Shown here piece after piece: positions 21,632-34,672 of a stretch of 64,000 nt of DNA. Each line of letters opens with the position of its first letter. Positions within the stretch are counted from its first letter, which is position 1. The notes beneath the pieces are model-generated. The model was given only the letters and a program-made list of their open reading frames with translations, ran no database searches and had not been told where the DNA came from. The position numbers and the translations under genes were made by a program. Source of the stretch: Tragulus kanchil (Eukaryota > Chordata > Mammalia > Artiodactyla > Tragulidae); NCBI GenBank assembly GCA_022376925.1, contig JAIOJX010000003.1:35517874-35581873 (forward strand), read 5' to 3'.

Positions 21632-22611
21632 TTGTTTCTTTACCTCTCCTGTGATTCATGCTTCCTCTTACCTCATATTGTCTAGTAAAAATCCCTCTCA
21701 TGCCTTAATGCCTAGCTCCCCTCACAGACTATGAGCTTCATAGGGCTGGCTCTGTGTCTAAGATACTATTTTCATAACCTAACATATAATTTGATTTATT
21801 GAATAAACAAGTAAACAGATGGATAAATATGTGAGTCTTCCTAACAACTAGAGCTTATAGGAATATTTATATAATTGATCTGCCACTGTAAACTCATATA
21901 TACCTATGAATGATAAGATGCTCTGGCAACTTGGAATTTAAAACAGAATTGTGGTGAAACTTTTCATTTGGATTCAAGAGAAGGTGGAGTGCTAGGAGCC
22001 GAGAGGAAGGGACAGACGGGCATCTTTTCCATCATCACCAGAGCACAAACTTCAGTTTAGTTCACTATAAAGAGATTACCTTTAGCCCCGACCTCAGCTA
22101 CCTGGCTTTAGAATAATCTTAGAATGACAGGGAAACACAAATCTCAGTTAACATTTCAGAGTCTCTAAAGAAAGTAATTGAAAGAAAGTTAACATTTATT
22201 CAATGTCAGCTATAGGCATGGTACCAGATTTGTTGACCTTCCATATAAGAATTTGTATTAAACTTAATCTTTACAACAACATCCTGAGAGGTATTAATAT
22301 CATTATTTTACATGAAAAGCTAATGAAAGTTATATTTTAATGTCTCTCCAAGATGTTAATAATATTCTCACCCCTTCCACAACTTATACTTTGAATTGTG
22401 TAGGAGATAGGGACAATAGACAACTATGATATTTTTCTTCCAACTTTGATACTAAAGGTACAGAAATAAAAGGTAATCTTATGCAGGGAGTGATACAGCT
22501 TAGAATCTTTAAAATAGTTTTAAAGATATCAAAAGCTTATAGAGTTAATACACTAAGAATTGTTATTTATGCTAATTTTCTTCTTAATTTCACTATCTAT
22601 CCAAAAAAAAA
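21632..22611. other. Single-copy AT-rich non-coding DNA
   Basis: No repeat or gene recognised. Confidence 0.4.
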
Positions 22612-23294
22612 GATCTTTTAATGGTGTTTTTTTTTCCCATCTATAAAACAAGAATAATAGAATAAATAGAAAGATTTCAAAGAAGCACTAAGTTGTCTTG
22701 TTATTGTTTTCAGCGTTGGTTATAAGTAGAGTTCAAACAGTAGAGAAGAGAATCTCATAAAAAAACTCAAAAGGGATCAGAAATTCACCTCCAATGTAAC
22801 AAGAAGAGGAAACCTTTGAAAATAAAACAAGCAGAAGCAGTGACCAGTGTTTGAAGCAAAACAAGTAAAACCAGTGGTCAGTGTTTTAAGAACAAAAACA
22901 ACATTTTCCATTTCAGGAAAATGTCCTCATGGCATACAACAAATGAAGAAATAGTTGTTCAAGAAAAGCTACTAGAACTCAGAACACTAAAAGTCTGTAC
23001 ATTTGAGCCACGGCCTGCGCTCCCCATTCCACCCCCAGCTCAGTCGGACAGAAACGTCAAACCAGGTAAATGTAGCCAAGAAAAGGGCTCTCCCTCCCTT
23101 CAGCTTCCAAACAAGAGTCACCATATGTCATTGAGAGAGGCAAGTCAGTGGAATTTCCCATCCCCCTCATCCCCAACTCCAAGTTGAAGAGGATAAATTC
23201 TAGGCATTACTGTTGGTTCAGTGAAAGTTCAGAGGTTCACCCAGCCCCTCACTTAGATCCTGGGAAGTCTACATCAGCCATGACTGGTGAGAAT

Positions 23295-23460
23295 GCTGTT
23301 ATTAAGTTGCTAAGTCGTGTCCGGCTGTGCATGGAGTTGCACAGTGGGTACCCATGCCCTCCTCCAGGGGATCTTCCTGACCCAGGGATAGAATCTGTGT
23401 CAGGGACCTAACCTCTTAAGTCTTCTGCACTGGCAGGCAGATTCTTTACCAGTAGGGTCA
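23295..23460 (-). repeat. Diverged BovA SINE, antisense (pair G copy 1)
   Basis: 'gttgctaagtcgtgtccggc', 'cctccaggggatcttcctga' and 'gcaggcagattctttaccag' remain. An internal part around 23335 is deleted. Confidence 0.72.
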
Positions 23461-24397
23461 AGGAGATAATAGTCATTGCTCAAAGTTTGGTGACATTCAA
23501 GCCTAACTGTTCTTAAAAACAATAGCTCCTCTCTTAATTAAGATTTAAAAGCTTTACAGATCAGCTAGTTCACCAGAGAGAAACAGAGAGAGATAACTAA
23601 AAAGTGCCCTTCGGAGTACAAAAGATAAAGACTATTCTAAAAAAGAAATATATATATATTCATATTCCTGTCTGAATTTGTTTGGGTTGGACTACAGAGC
23701 TATGTATGCCTCCAGGATCTTTTAATGGTGTTTTTTTTCCCATCTATAAAACAAGAATAATAGAATAAATAGAAAGATTTCAAAGAAGCACTAAGTTGTC
23801 TTGTTATTGTTTTCAGCGTTGGTTATAAGTAGAGTTCAAACAGTAGAGAAGAGAATCTCATAAAAAAACTCAAAAGGGATCAGAAATTCACCTCCAATGT
23901 AACAAGAAGAGGAAACCTTTGAAAATAAAACAAGCAGAAGCAGTGACCAGTGTTTGAAGCAAAACAAGTAAAACCAGTGGTCAGTGTTTTAAGAACAAAA
24001 ACAACATTTTCCATTTCAGGAAAATGTCCTCATGGCATACAACAAATGAAGAAATAGTTGTTCAAGAAAAGCTACTAGAACTCAGAACACTAAAAGTCTG
24101 TACATTTGAGCCACGGCCTGCGCTCCCCATTCCACCCCCAGCTCAGTCGGACAGAAACGTCAAACCAGGTAAATGTAGCCAAGAAAAGGGCTCTCCCTCC
24201 CTTCAGCTTCCAAACAAGAGTCACCATATGTCATTGAGAGAGGCAAGTCAGTGGAATTTCCCATCCCCCTCATCCCCAACTCCAAGTTGAAGAGGATAAA
24301 TTCTAGGCATTACTGTTGGTTCAGTGAAAGTTCAGAGGTTCACCCAGCCCCTCACTTAGATCCTGGGAAGTCTACATCAGCCATGACTGGTGAGAAT

Positions 24398-24563
24398 GCT
24401 GTTATTAAGTTGCTAAGTCGTGTCCGGCTGTGCATGGAGTTGCACAGTGGGTACCCATGCCCTCCTCCAGGGGATCTTCCTGACCCAGGGATAGAATCTG
24501 TGTCAGGGACCTAACCTCTTAAGTCTTCTGCACTGGCAGGCAGATTCTTTACCAGTAGGGTCA
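24398..24563 (-). repeat. Diverged BovA SINE, antisense (pair G copy 2)
   Basis: Counterpart of 23295-23460 with the same internal deletion, offset 1103. Confidence 0.72.
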
Positions 24564-25074
24564 AGGAGATAATAGTCATTGCTCAAAGTTTGGTGACATT
24601 CAAGCCTAACTGTTCTTAAAAACAATAGCTCCTCTCTTAATTAAGATTTAAAAGCTTTACAGATCAGCTAGTTCACCAGAGAGAAACAGAGAGAGATAAC
24701 TAAAAAGTGCCCTTCGGAGTACAAAAGATAAAGACTATTCTAAAAAAGAAATATATATATATTCATATTCCTGTCTGAATTTGTTTGGGTTGGACTACAG
24801 AGCTATGTATGCCTCCAGGCATTGTCCAAAACAATAGAGTAATCAGCTGGTAATTAGTGATGCCTAACAGGTCTGTGTGATACCAAAGGAAGTTGAATAA
24901 TCAGGAAAGGAGACACTCAAGAAGAATCGTGCTAAAGATACTGTCACCCAAGATAACTAGGGGTGCACACCCATGGCTGTGCCCAATCAGATGTCCAAGG
25001 TTTCACCCTTTGAGAGAGGTAAACTTCACTAAAATAACCTAGCATGTTAAAAAAATTAAAACACAAGCCTCAGG

Positions 25075-25262
25075 GCAGTGGAAGAGAATTATTAGTGCTT
25101 GCCTAGAACTTGGGTAGGAAGGCTGGGAGGTGCTGGATCGGGAATGAGGGGTTTCCGTTTGGGATGATACAAATGCTCTCAAGTTGATTGCAGTCACGGC
25201 TGCACAACTCTGGAAATATTAAAAGCCATGGGCATTATATTTCAATATGGACATTTTTAAGA
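25075..25262 (+). repeat. L1 3'UTR-like fragment, sense (pair H copy 1)
   Basis: 'tttgggatgatacaaatgct', 'cacggctgcacaactctgga' and 'cattatatttcaatatgg' follow the order of the 3' end of old mammalian L1 elements. Confidence 0.5.
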
Positions 25263-26189
25263 AAAGACTTAATAGTATTGTTTTGCCATGAGAAGCGACA
25301 GTCTATCCTGAAAGATTCTGAAGTTATTTAGACAGCCAAGTGAACGATTTTTCACCCGAATCAAAAGTTGAAAGCTTGCCTGGATTTATTCAGATTGTTT
25401 GGCATAGACCTGTGGGGCTTGCATTCTGGGCTGATGTTCAGCTGGCATTTTCAGTGACTAGTAACAATGATGTCAGAATAGCACGTCATTTGCCATGTTT
25501 GTTACCAACTGACATCAACACTCCTGCCTGTGGGCTATGCACTGAACACATAACCTGTTCCCAAGCAGCCTGTGTTATGAACTGTACAACTCTGCATATT
25601 TTATTACTCATCTCACGTTGATCTTACGCCTGTGAGCATTAGGCTACTACAGGAAGCCAAATATTTTAGATAAGTGAATCTAATTAGAAACATTTATCTC
25701 CATGTCCTTCTATTTGTTTAAAAAGCTTATAAATTTCAGATGATGCTCAAATTTTGATTACAAATTCTGAGTTTGTTAACTAGATTTTTTTTCTTTTTTA
25801 ACAGTGCATTGGGGTAACAAAGTGCCCTTCGGAGTACAAAAGATAAAGACTATTCTAAAAAAGAAATATATATATATTCATATTCCTGTCTGAATTTGTT
25901 TGGGTTGGACTACAGAGCTATGTATGCCTCCAGGCATTGTCCAAAACAATAGAGTAATCAGCTGGTAATTAGTGATGCCTAACAGGTCTGTGTGATACCA
26001 AAGGAAGTTGAATAATCAGGAAAGGAGACACTCAAGAAGAATCGTGCTAAAGATACTGTCACCCAAGATAACTAGGGGTGCACACCCATGGCTGTGCCCA
26101 ATCAGATGTCCAAGGTTTCACCCTTTGAGAGAGGTAAACTTCACTAAAATAACCTAGCATGTTAAAAAAATTAAAACACAAGCCTCAGG

Positions 26190-26377
26190 GCAGTGGAAGA
26201 GAATTATTAGTGCTTGCCTAGAACTTGGGTAGGAAGGCTGGGAGGTGCTGGATCGGGAATGAGGGGTTTCCGTTTGGGATGATACAAATGCTCTCAAGTT
26301 GATTGCAGTCACGGCTGCACAACTCTGGAAATATTAAAAGCCATGGGCATTATATTTCAATATGGACATTTTTAAGA
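26190..26377 (+). repeat. L1 3'UTR-like fragment, sense (pair H copy 2)
   Basis: Counterpart of 25075-25262 at an offset of 1115. Confidence 0.5.
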
Positions 26378-26952
26378 AAAGACTTAATAGTATTGTTTTG
26401 CCATGAGAAGCGACAGTCTATCCTGAAAGATTCTGAAGTTATTTAGACAGCCAAGTGAACGATTTTTCACCCGAATCAAAAGTTGAAAGCTTGCCTGGAT
26501 TTATTCAGATTGTTTGGCATAGACCTGTGGGGCTTGCATTCTGGGCTGATGTTCAGCTGGCATTTTCAGTGACTAGTAACAATGATGTCAGAATAGCACG
26601 TCATTTGCCATGTTTGTTACCAACTGACATCAACACTCCTGCCTGTGGGCTATGCACTGAACACATAACCTGTTCCCAAGCAGCCTGTGTTATGAACTGT
26701 ACAACTCTGCATATTTTATTACTCATCTCACGTTGATCTTACGCCTGTGAGCATTAGGCTACTACAGGAAGCCAAATATTTTAGATAAGTGAATCTAATT
26801 AGAAACATTTATCTCCATGTCCTTCTATTTGTTTAAAAAGCTTATAAATTTCAGATGATGCTCAAATTTTGATTACAAATTCTGAGTTTGTTAACTAGAT
26901 CTTTTCTTTAAGTCTTAATTGATTTGCTTCCTCAAAATGGAAACCTCTTGTC

Positions 26953-27434
26953 TACATTACTTGCTGACAAAGATCCGTATAGTCAAAGCTATGGTTTTCC
27001 CAGTAGTCATGGATGAATGTGAGAGTTGGATCATAAAGAAAGCTTAGTGCAGAAGAACTGATGCCTTCAAATTATGGTGTTGGAGAAGACTCTTGAGAAT
27101 CCCTTGGACAGCAAAATCAAACCAGTCAATCCTAAAGGAAGTCAACTCTGAAAATTCAGGGTTAGAAGGACTGATGCTGAACCTGAAGCTTCAATACTTG
27201 GCCACTTGATAAGAAGAGATGACTCATTGGAAAAGACCTTGACGCTGGGAAAAATAGAAAGCAGAAAGAGAAGGGGTTGGCACACAGCGAAATGGTTGGA
27301 AAGCATCGCCGATTCAATGCACAGGAGTTTGAGCAGACTCCGGGAGATGCTGAACGACTGGGAAACCTGGTGTGCTGCCGTCCATGGGGTCACAAAGAGT
27401 TGGACACACTGAGCAACTAAACTGAACTGAACTT
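26953..27434 (+). repeat. BovB (RTE) LINE 3' end, sense
   Basis: 'caaagctatggttttcccag', 'cagaagaactgatgccttca' and 'ccatggggtcacaaagagtt', ending ACTGAACTGAAC, the characteristic BovB 3' terminus. It encodes only the degenerate C-terminal end of the element's polyprotein. Confidence 0.85.
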
Positions 27435-27870
27435 CATAAGATAAACCTAAAAGTTTGCCTCTTTTTCCGTAAATAGAATAATTATGGAACACTGAGATTA
27501 TATGGCTTTTAAAGTTTACTTGCAATGATGAAGGAAATCTGGCATGCAGCCATCAAGTTTTTATGCTTTTTACCTATTTTTTATTCTATTGCCTGGCAAT
27601 AGGTCTCCTTAGCTTTTCTCTCTACTGGGGTCAGTTTAAGTCAGAAACATTTTTCTATAAAATGAAAACTCTAAGCTTTAAAAGAAATCTGCGTGGAGGT
27701 TTTTATTTAATCATACTCTAAACAACACTGAACGTGAGCATAAGTCTTAGTCTTGATAATTCAGTAGTACTACCAGGACTGTGATAATACTGTGATCATA
27801 TCAGCTATGCTGATATGCTTTGAATTATTGGTTTTATATTCTTAGCTTTAATATACTGCACATGAAATTT
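27435..27870. other. Single-copy AT-rich non-coding DNA
   Basis: No repeat or gene recognised. Confidence 0.4.
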
Positions 27871-30069
27871 TACTACTTTATGTATAGTTAAATTTGTTTA
27901 GAAACTTTCCATTAATTGGCAGATTGCCAGCTTGTAGATGGATATGCATTCTGCTTCTGAACACTTTTTTTTTATTGTAAAGACATTCTATAAAATACCT
28001 GCTAAAAATCTTATCCACCTTTGTCAATGAAGTGTACTTCAGTATATAAACTGAGAGAAGACTTGGGTAGCAAAGCAAATTTTAGCATCTCTCTCTGTCA
28101 GTTCCAAGTTGCAATGAAACATTACCTTCCAGACCTTGATAAGTCTTTCTGACAATACATACAGAGTTTATACTCCTGGTGTTTCCTCTTTTATGAGTCC
28201 CTGAACCTTCACACCCTTGTCTCTTTTTCTCTTCCATCTGAAAATGGCCTGCCTTTGTTATCTACCTACTAGGAAAAGATTCCCAGCATTTTCACTTTAA
28301 AGTTTGTCTCTCTCTCTTCTATATATCTCAAGATGCCATATTTATTAAACATTAAAGTTTCATTTTTTATCCAAGCTAGGTTTATCCACTGGTCTTCATG
28401 ATTGTAGGTCTAAGGAAAGAATCCTTTAGAAAAGGTTACAACACATATTATTAATATGTTTCCTTATTATTTGTTGGTATTTTTTAATTGTTCTTTTATA
28501 ATCTCCAGGTTCAGGAATTCTGCGCTGGAAGTCCACATGGAAAAACACTCCCCCTTTCCAAGTCATCTCAGTAAGAGGAGCACAGGAACTTGAAGAGGCA
28601 CTTTCCGGAGAATGGGGAAATAGCATATTTCATTATGTAAATAGATTTTTCCTGCACTGGTCTACATTATGACCAGACATCTGCTAATTATACCAGAGGG
28701 CAAGACTACAAAGGCCAATTTACATTCTGTTTGTGGTGTCCTTGATTTGTTTCTGAGAACTAAAACGAGATAAGGGGTTACAAATTCTTTCATTACCAAC
28801 GTCATCACTTTGCCGTCAGCCAATGGATGTGAGGTCTGCGCTCCATTTGCCCCACAGTAAAGTGGAGGGGAGGCCATGGAGGGGAGGACTTCTAGGATCC
28901 TCTTAGTACAGACGTGCGGCTTAGCTTTCCTCCTAACAAACGTAACAAAAGAACACTGCACTCAAAATACTACTTTATGTATAGTTAAATTTGTTTAGAA
29001 ACTTTCCATTAATTGGCAGATTGCCAGCTTGTAGATGGATATGCATTCTGCTTCTGAACACTTTTTTTTTTATTGTAAAGACATTCTATAAAATACCTGC
29101 TAAAAATCTTATCCACCTTTGTCAATGAAGTGTACTTCAGTATATAAACTGAGAGAAGACTTGGGTAGCAAAGCAAATTTTAGCATCTCTCTCTGTCAGT
29201 TCCAAGTTGCAATGAAACATTACCTTCCAGACCTTGATAAGTCTTTCTGACAATACATACAGAGTTTATACTCCTGGTGTTTCCTCTTTTATGAGTCCCT
29301 GAACCTTCACACCCTTGTCTCTTTTTCTCTTCCATCTGAAAATGGCCTGCCTTTGTTATCTACCTACTAGGAAAAGATTCCCAGCATTTTCACTTTAAAG
29401 TTTGTCTCTCTCTCTTCTATATATCTCAAGATGCCATATTTATTAAACATTAAAGTTTCATTTTTTATCCAAGCTAGGTTTATCCACTGGTCTTCATGAT
29501 TGTAGGTCTAAGGAAAGAATCCTTTAGAAAAGGTTACAACACATATTATTAATATGTTTCCTTATTATTTGTTGGTATTTTTTAATTGTTCTTTTATAAT
29601 CTCCAGGTTCAGGAATTCTGCGCTGGAAGTCCACATGGAAAAACACTCCCCCTTTCCAAGTCATCTCAGTAAGAGGAGCACAGGAACTTGAAGAGGCACT
29701 TTCCGGAGAATGGGGAAATAGCATATTTCATTATGTAAATAGATTTTTCCTGCACTGGTCTACATTATGACCAGACATCTGCTAATTATACCAGAGGGCA
29801 AGACTACAAAGGCCAATTTACATTCTGTTTGTGGTGTCCTTGATTTGTTTCTGAGAACTAAAACGAGATAAGGGGTTACAAATTCTTTCATTACCAACGT
29901 CATCACTTTGCCGTCAGCCAATGGATGTGAGGTCTGCGCTCCATTTGCCCCACAGTAAAGTGGAGGGGAGGCCATGGAGGGGAGGACTTCTAGGATCCTC
30001 TTAGTACAGACGTGCGGCTTAGCTTTCCTCCTAACAAACGTAACAGATGGACACTGTACTCAAAATACT
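27871..30069 (+). repeat. Direct duplication I (unit 1097 bp)
   Basis: Copy 1 is 27871-28967 and copy 2 is 28968-30069. A T-run differs by one (about 27965 versus 29062). Several substitutions cluster in the last ~15 bases of copy 1 (ACAAAAGAACACTGCAC versus ACAGATGGACACTGTAC). The rest appears identical, as expected for a low-quality contig end. Minus-strand frames of 66 and 71-99 codons at 28426/28662 and 29524/29760 have no recognised domain. Confidence 0.93.
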
Positions 30070-30219
30070 GAGAAATAAAATTAAACCAGCTGGTGAACTC
30101 CTTTGGGTTAACTGCCTTCTCCTTGTGTTCTCTCCAGATCTTTGGCCATTTTGTATAACTACTTCTCTTCCCTGAATTTATTCTTTGTGAGATTATTTTC
30201 CTTGCATGTCTAAAGTTCT
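30070..30219. other. Single-copy non-coding DNA
   Basis: No feature recognised. Confidence 0.35.
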
Positions 30220-30250
30220 GTGTGTATGTGAGTGTGTGTATGTGTGTGTG
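30220..30250. repeat. (TG)n-rich microsatellite
   Basis: Interrupted TGTGTATG/TGAGTG dinucleotide tract. Confidence 0.8.
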
Positions 30251-30589
30251 ACTTATCCACAGATGTAATTAAGACTCAGTTTTCAAGGGAGAGCAGTTTG
30301 CATCCTGGGTCAAGAACCAGGACACCTGAACTGGACACCTGAACTCTCCTTCTACATTTGGTTCTTATTAGATGATGGCCTCAAATAACCTCTTTTGCTT
30401 TCTTCTCATAATTTAAAGGATAAGTTTAACAATGGATATCTTACAGTAATATTGTCATTAATAGTACACATGAAAATATTCATACAAAATGTAACAACCT
30501 GTAAATCTTTGTAGATCTTGCTTATTTAAAATTTATATATATATGCCCTGGAAATTTATGTATATTTTAAGCACATTAAGACTTTTAAC

Positions 30590-30735
30590 ATTTACCAGTC
30601 CTTGAAATAAGTACTATTATCTTCATTTTATATGTAAGAAAACGAAGCACAGAGAGGTTAAGTAACTTGCTGAAGGTCACACAGCAGGCAGACCTACAGA
30701 GCCTGTGGTTTTAACCACAATGCTATACTCCCTCA
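30590..30735 (-). repeat. MIR element, antisense
   Basis: 'gcacagagaggttaagtaac' followed by 'ttgctgaaggtcacacagca' is the conserved core of MIR (an ancient mammalian SINE), read in antisense. 'cttcattttatatgtaagaa' precedes it as expected. Confidence 0.8.
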
Positions 30736-30762
30736 TATGCAGTGCCTTGCTCATGCTGTGCT

Positions 30763-30867
30763 GTGATGTGCTTAGTCACTCAGTCTAAGTGTGCGTGCCA
30801 GGTTCCTCTGTCCATGAGGATTTTCCAGGCAAGAATACTGGAGTGGGTTGCCATGCCCAACTCTAGC
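30763..30867 (-). repeat. BovA SINE fragment, antisense
   Basis: 'gtgctgtgatgtgcttagtc', 'aggcaagaatactggagtgg' and 'gttgccatgccc'. The head-proximal half is missing. Confidence 0.78.
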
Positions 30868-33837
30868 GGCCTTTCCCATAGCCAACCCTCAAAAAGGAGA
30901 AAAAGGTAGTAATTAAACTTGGGACAATTATATTTAATGAAAGAAAGTTATTCAAAAGATTTCAGTACTGCTCTGTGACAAAAGGCACCCTTGGCCATTA
31001 AAAGAAGCCAACCAAATTTCCAGTTAATGGAATTTAAATCCTACTAGTTATTTCATACTCATTTTCCAAATGTGTTTACTCGTTTTCAAATCTTTCCCAC
31101 TTAGGGAAGGAGAACACGTTGATTTTCATCTAGTCCCAATTTAAACAACATAATCCCCTTCTTATCTACAACAAGTCTATCAGAGATTTCTCCTCTTGCA
31201 TTTTTGGTTGCCATTGGTACGTTTGAGTAATTAGAAAACTGCTCTTTTGCTTTTCAGGCCAACCTGACTTATTAGTTTAGGACTAGGACACCCTGCCTCT
31301 GCGTGTTCACCCTGAGGGTAGCCCACACACCCTGTGGCTGGACCTATTCTGCTTTCATCTTCCTGAGAATGTATTTCAGATGCCCCAAGTTAGGACATCT
31401 TCCTCCTGTCTTGTTTCATAGACTGGATGAAACATGTAACTTATTAATATGACCCTTTTGCATTTTCTTATCACTCAGTGAGTGAGACACAAGGAGAACT
31501 TACGAGATGCAAAATACAGACGTGTTTTAAGTTCAGTTGTGTTTACACCTAGTAGCTCCTTGTGGCATTAGATGGGAAAAGAAAGTGAAGGATCTGCCTA
31601 TAATTTCTAACAGCCTCCCTCCCCTCAATCCTTCATATGACTCATTGATACTTTTCTACATTGTACAAAAAACATGTGATATGAAACAACTTTGAGCCCA
31701 CCGTTTCAGAAACTGTGGAGCAGCCACTGTGTTTAGGAGGCCTGTAAGTTCAGGCTGCCTTTTTCTGACTCCTCTCCCTGCTCGTCCATCGACTCTCCCC
31801 TGATCAAAAGTATATGTGGGGAGCTCTGGGCATGTTTGGATTGTCCTTGTGGTCTTCTTTCATGAGCTTCTTTCGTAAGCTAATGTTTGGGCTTCCTGAG
31901 TAAGAGGAAAGTCTTCGAACGTAGCTCAGTCTCAGTTTTGGTCAGTCTTGCCTCTCCTAATAGCTATTCAGGAGCTACTTTTGGTTTTGTTGCTAAAAAT
32001 TCTGGACAGTAGTGAGAACTGTTCAACAATTTGAATTTTGGCTTAAAGACGGCTTACATGCACTGTAAACCAGTCACTATCAGCTTCAGAGACACAAGGG
32101 ATGCTCTAAAATAAAGTTGCTCTGGGCAGCGGATGTTTGCAACCATTCTACTTCTCTTCTTCTGGAGAACAATCCAAACCATGGTCCTTAGTTTTCCGTT
32201 ACTATCATGTCCTTAGACACACTATTTTCACATTTGGAGCTTAAGGACAACTGCTCACATTGTACGTATTGCAAAGGTTATGACTCTTGCCTAAAAACAT
32301 AAAAGGCAAAGTCTTAAAAATATGTAAAATCTCTATCATTCTAGGGCCAACTTACCATAGTAATCATTATCTGACAATAATGAAAACCCTCTCTCCTTAA
32401 GGAAAGAACACGCTGCAGATTATCCAGGGGTGGGGCATGGGAAACGGGTCCCGCAGTTAAGTTATCTCTGGTTCCCGGGTGTCTATAATTCCTTTTCTGA
32501 CAAGTTCATTTGTAACGTACAATGCACATGGATAAGCTATCAGTCACGTGAACGTTTGAAGGAAAACCAAAAAAAACCCTGCTGAATGAAAGATCATTAA
32601 TCTTTTATAACAAGGTTCCAAAGCATACTCAAAGCATATTTTGTCCTGCTCCCTGAATGTAACATTGAGAACATCTAGTCTTTGGAAGGGAATGATGTAT
32701 TAAACCCAGTTCTCCAATAAATAAAATGAAATAGAAAGCTATTAAGCTCAGTAGACAAATACTTGGATTGAATAGGGTATACATAATAAACTATGGGTTT
32801 CAAAAACTAAATAGGCTATCTTATTTGTATTTTGTAGAATAATTGCACCAAACTATTTTTATTGTTTGTCTAAGGGCCACAGAACCATTTGCCTAGTTAA
32901 GAGCAACTGTGATAGTCAAAATTTAAAAAGTTCAATTAAATAGATCTGCCATTTTCATTTTATCATAAAATGAGCAGTGTTAATTAAGCTCACTAATTCA
33001 TACCCATCTCCCATATGTATTTTAATTGAAACTAAGTAAAAAAGAGGAAGGAAATTCAATGAAGTACCTTGTCTTATTCAAGAAGAAGCAAGAGATAGAG
33101 AATAACTTTTGAGTTAGAAAAAGTTATAGCCAAATATATATATATGACACCAGAGTAGAAATAAAATCTATAGCTTCCAAACTAGTAAGGAGAAAATATT
33201 ATCAGTTCAATAAAAAACAAAAAGAAGAGGGGACATGTCAACAAAAACAGGACAAAAAAAGAAGGCAAAATGAAAAATTAGAAGGTAGCTAGGCTTCCCA
33301 ATAAATGAATAACCAAAATGAAAATTAGTGAATTAAATTATCTGATTAAAAGATATCTGATCAGACTATTGAAAAATGAATATCCTCCTAAAATGAAATA
33401 ACTTAAAAGTTAAACATTAAAAAAAAAAGGAACACACCTAGGAAAAATGCCAAAAAACAAAAACTGAATTAGCAATAGTAGTATTGCAGAAAGCAGCTAA
33501 GCTATTTCCTTCTCATATTGGGATACTTACATTCCACATCCAATTACAGATGCTGATTTTACAGGGTGCTTTCTTCACTACCAATTGACATGCATAGCTT
33601 TCAGATAAACAGTTAATTTTACAGGAGATAAGATAAACTTCAAATGTGCATTTCAATGGGACTTCTGAAGAAGAACATGAATAAAGGCATTTAGAATGAA
33701 ATGAATATAAAAAAGAGATGGTTGCAACATGCTAACCTTTTTAAAATTTGATACAAAATGTTCTTTAAGTCAGTATAGGTTAGATTTATTTTTGTCACAC
33801 TGTCAAGCTTTTATTTACTCAATCAAGCTATAAATGG
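30868..33837. other. Long single-copy non-coding stretch (~3 kb)
   Basis: The longest stretch free of SINEs, LINEs and direct duplications that I can see. No open frame with a recognisable domain was found. Composition changes from moderate G+C (31.2-32.5 kb) to A-rich (32.9-33.5 kb). A short polypurine/A-rich tract lies near 33200-33440. Very old repeats could be hidden here. Confidence 0.45.
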
Positions 33838-34064
33838 TGTATGTGTGTGTACATACGCTAAGTCGCTTCAGTCATGTCCACCTCTTTGTGACTCTAATGA
33901 CTGTAGCCTGCCAGCACCTCTGGCCATTCTTCTCTGGGATTTTCCAGTCAAGGGTTGGAGGGGGTTGCCATGCCCTCCACCAGGGGATCATCCTGATCCA
34001 GGGATTGAACCCACTTCTCTTACATCTCCTGTACTGGCAGGCAGGTCCTTTACTAGTGCCACCT
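33838..34064 (-). repeat. BovA SINE, antisense, full length
   Basis: 'acgctaagtcgcttcagtca', 'gccatgccctccaccagggg' and 'gcaggcaggtcctttactag', ending TGCCACCT. Diverged. Confidence 0.83.
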
Positions 34065-34538
34065 ATATATGCCTATATATAAGAGCTAAGACTTACCTCA
34101 GTAAAGGCCCTGTTTCTTCATTTCTCTACATATTCACTCTCTGTTACAAGAGATTTTGCAGTCTGACAAAAGAGGAGTATGTGCTGTCATCTTAGACTGT
34201 GGTGTGGTCACATGATTTGCAATGGAATGGTATTGTGTATTGTGTGACTGAAGTCTTGGAAAGGGCTTACCTACTTGAGCTAGCTCTCCTGCACCTTTGC
34301 CATCACCATGAGAAGAACATGCTTAGGTGAGCAGAGTTCAAGCACCCCAGCCACACACAGCCTAGATCCATTAGCCCTTAGCTGAACCCTAGACACAAGA
34401 GCAAGCCCAGCCAAGATTAACAGAGACACTCCACTGAGGCCACAGACCAGTGAACTCACAAGTTTATGAGAACAGATGATGATTGTTTTATGCCCCTGAG
34501 TTTTAGGGATATCTGGTTATGCAACTTTTTTTTTAAAT
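34065..34538. other. Single-copy non-coding DNA
   Basis: No feature recognised. Confidence 0.35.
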
Positions 34539-34672
34539 TTTACTTTCCCTTTACAGAGTTTTATTGTTTACTACTATATATAAACCCTAATCAGTCATAG
34601 GCATACTCTTGACCCTCCCACTTGAACCTCCCTCCCACCTCCCTCCCCATCCCACCCCTCCAGGTTGTTGGG
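34539..34672 (-). repeat. Probable L1 fragment, antisense
   Basis: The C-rich stretch 'ccctccccatcccacccctc' next to 'aggttgttgggttacata' resembles the antisense 3' region of ruminant L1. Confidence 0.4.

Larger units (their letters stand above)
22612..24819 (+). repeat. Direct duplication G (unit ~1104 bp)
   Basis: Copy 1 is 22612-23715 and copy 2 is 23716-24819. The only difference seen is a T-run of 9 versus 8 near 22626 and 23730. The 88- and 87-codon frames at 22921/23148 recur at 24024/24251 simply because the block is duplicated. The last ~115 bp of copy 2 also starts pair H. Confidence 0.93.
24704..26900 (+). repeat. Direct duplication H (unit 1115 bp)
   Basis: Copy 1 is 24704-25785 and copy 2 is 25819-26900. 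Between them lies a 33-base T-rich bridge (25786-25818) with no counterpart in copy 2. The 93-codon frame at 25340 recurs at 26455. The first ~115 bases (AAAGTGCCCTTCGG onward) occur three times (about 23601, 24704, 25819) because pairs G and H overlap. Confidence 0.93.

Noticed and set aside
25340..26736. The 93-codon frame seen twice (25340 and 26455) as a conserved gene pair
   Set aside because: The two are identical because of duplication H. There is no recognisable domain and no sign of selection on codons rather than on the whole block.
27142..27525. A 127-codon minus-strand open frame
   Set aside because: It is the antisense reading of the BovB 3' end at 26953-27434.
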